This document shows, piece by piece, positions 5,231-5,665 of a stretch of DNA of 5,665 nucleotides. The notes below the pieces were generated by a model. The model had not been told where the DNA came from. It saw only the letters and a list, made by a program, of their open reading frames with translations, and ran no database searches. The DNA comes from Dehalococcoidia bacterium (GTDB lineage: Bacteria > Chloroflexota > Dehalococcoidia > Lucifugimonadales > Lucifugimonadaceae). Location of the stretch: positions 1-5,665 of the forward strand of contig JANQEF010000104.1 of assembly GCA_028278465.1 (NCBI GenBank), written 5' to 3'. The position numbers and the translations under genes are program-made. Within the stretch, counting starts at the first letter, position 1; the number at the start of each line of letters is the position of its first letter.

Positions 5231-5665
5231 CTATTCTGCCACGACTTTCCGGCGCGTGCCGGGCAGGACCTCCGCCACGAACTTTCCGGCACGGTCTGCA
5301 GCCCCCGAAGGATCGCCGTCTGCGATGGCGTTGACCAGCGCGCTGCCGATCACCGCGCCGTCTGCGTATGACGAGACCTCGGCGACATGCTCGGCGGTCG
5401 AGATGCCGAACCCGACGGCGACCGGTAGATCGGTCTTCGCCCGAACACGCTCAACGAGATCGGTGACGCGCTCGTTCACACTGGCGCGTGCTCCAGTTAC
5501 GCCGAGCACCGACACGCAGTAGACGAAGCCCGACGCTCCCTCGCACGCGGTGGCTATCGCTTCGTCCGTCGAGGTGAGCGCCATGAGCGGCACCAGCGCC
5601 AGGCCGTAGCGGTCGCACTGCTCAAGCAGCGGCCCGGCCTCCGGCGTCGGCAGGTCAGGCACGAT
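5231..5665 (-). CDS. trpA: Tryptophan synthase alpha subunit, C-terminal part (5' end beyond window)
   Basis: TrpA splits indole-3-glycerol phosphate into indole and glyceraldehyde 3-phosphate and passes indole to TrpB. The 144 visible residues are the C-terminal half of the TIM barrel, starting at the conserved IVPDLP strand at the window edge; the apparent GTG start at 5662 is the Val of that motif, not a true start. Further motifs: the loop GFVYCVSVLGVTGAR, and the phosphate-binding strands PVAVGFGIST and GAVIGSALV. The catalytic Glu and Asp lie in the missing N-terminal half and cannot be checked. The usual LAPTS strand reads MALTS here, a small deviation. Stop is TAG at 5231. As the usual last gene of trp operons it implies trpB and other trp genes to the right of the window. 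Confidence 0.95.
   Translation of the reverse strand: MVPDLPTPEAGPLLEQCDRYGLALVPLMALTSTDEAIATACEGASGFVYCVSVLGVTGARASVNERVTDLVERVRAKTDLPVAVGFGISTAEHVAEVSSYADGAVIGSALVNAIADGDPSGAADRAGKFVAEVLPGTRRKVVAE

Noticed and set aside
4755..5522. Plus-strand ORF of 255 codons across chorismate mutase and trpA
   Set aside because: It crosses two real opposite-strand genes and their gap; Ser/Arg/Thr-rich translation typical of a shadow frame.

Overview
The window is GC-rich bacterial DNA in which every convincing gene lies on the minus strand. In transcription order (right to left) they are: the 3' part of trpA (tryptophan synthase alpha), an AroH-type monofunctional chorismate mutase, a 297-nt gap between coding regions, an AroG-type (class I-alpha) DAHP synthase, ribF (riboflavin kinase/FAD synthetase), tyrS (tyrosyl-tRNA synthetase), a 152-nt gap, and the 5' part of a class V (alanine/serine-glyoxylate type) aminotransferase. 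Both terminal genes are cut by the window edges. There is no sign of mobile DNA, CRISPR, phage genes or rRNA/tRNA genes. This is chromosomal housekeeping metabolism.

Layout: 5231-5665 trpA (C-terminal 144 residues); 4796-5173 chorismate mutase; 4503-4795 an intergenic region with a rho-independent terminator (4669-4701), two upstream hairpins or dyads (4721-4741 and 4739-4758) and two further hairpins near the DAHP synthase start; 3438-4502 DAHP synthase; 2475-3401 ribF; 1120-2478 tyrS, whose ATG overlaps the ribF stop by 4 nt; 968-1119 an intergenic region with one imperfect stem-loop; 1-967 the aminotransferase, starting with GTG.

The genes cover the entry to aromatic amino acid synthesis (DAHP synthase), the branch from chorismate to Phe/Tyr (chorismate mutase), the last Trp steps (trpA), the use of Tyr (tyrS), and FMN/FAD supply (ribF). 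FMN is relevant because chorismate synthase needs reduced FMN. The inhibitor pocket of the DAHP synthase matches the E. coli Phe-sensitive AroG residue for residue at six positions, so feedback by Phe is predicted.

The least ordinary part is the region between chorismate mutase and DAHP synthase. A 51-codon ORF (4630-4785) starts 10 nt after the chorismate mutase stop. Its second half has five Phe and four Tyr codons in 26 residues, and it reads straight through the terminator hairpin. Two Tyr codons and one Phe codon sit directly before the 5' arm of that hairpin, and an upstream segment could pair with the same arm as an antiterminator. This could be a Phe/Tyr-responsive attenuator for the DAHP synthase-ribF-tyrS operon. 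It could also be a plain terminator ending the trp operon, with a chance ORF over it. The sequence alone does not decide.

Organism: the combination (chorismate mutase and DAHP synthase beside trp genes, followed by ribF and tyrS) and the high GC would fit a Chloroflexota-like bacterium, but this is a low-confidence guess.
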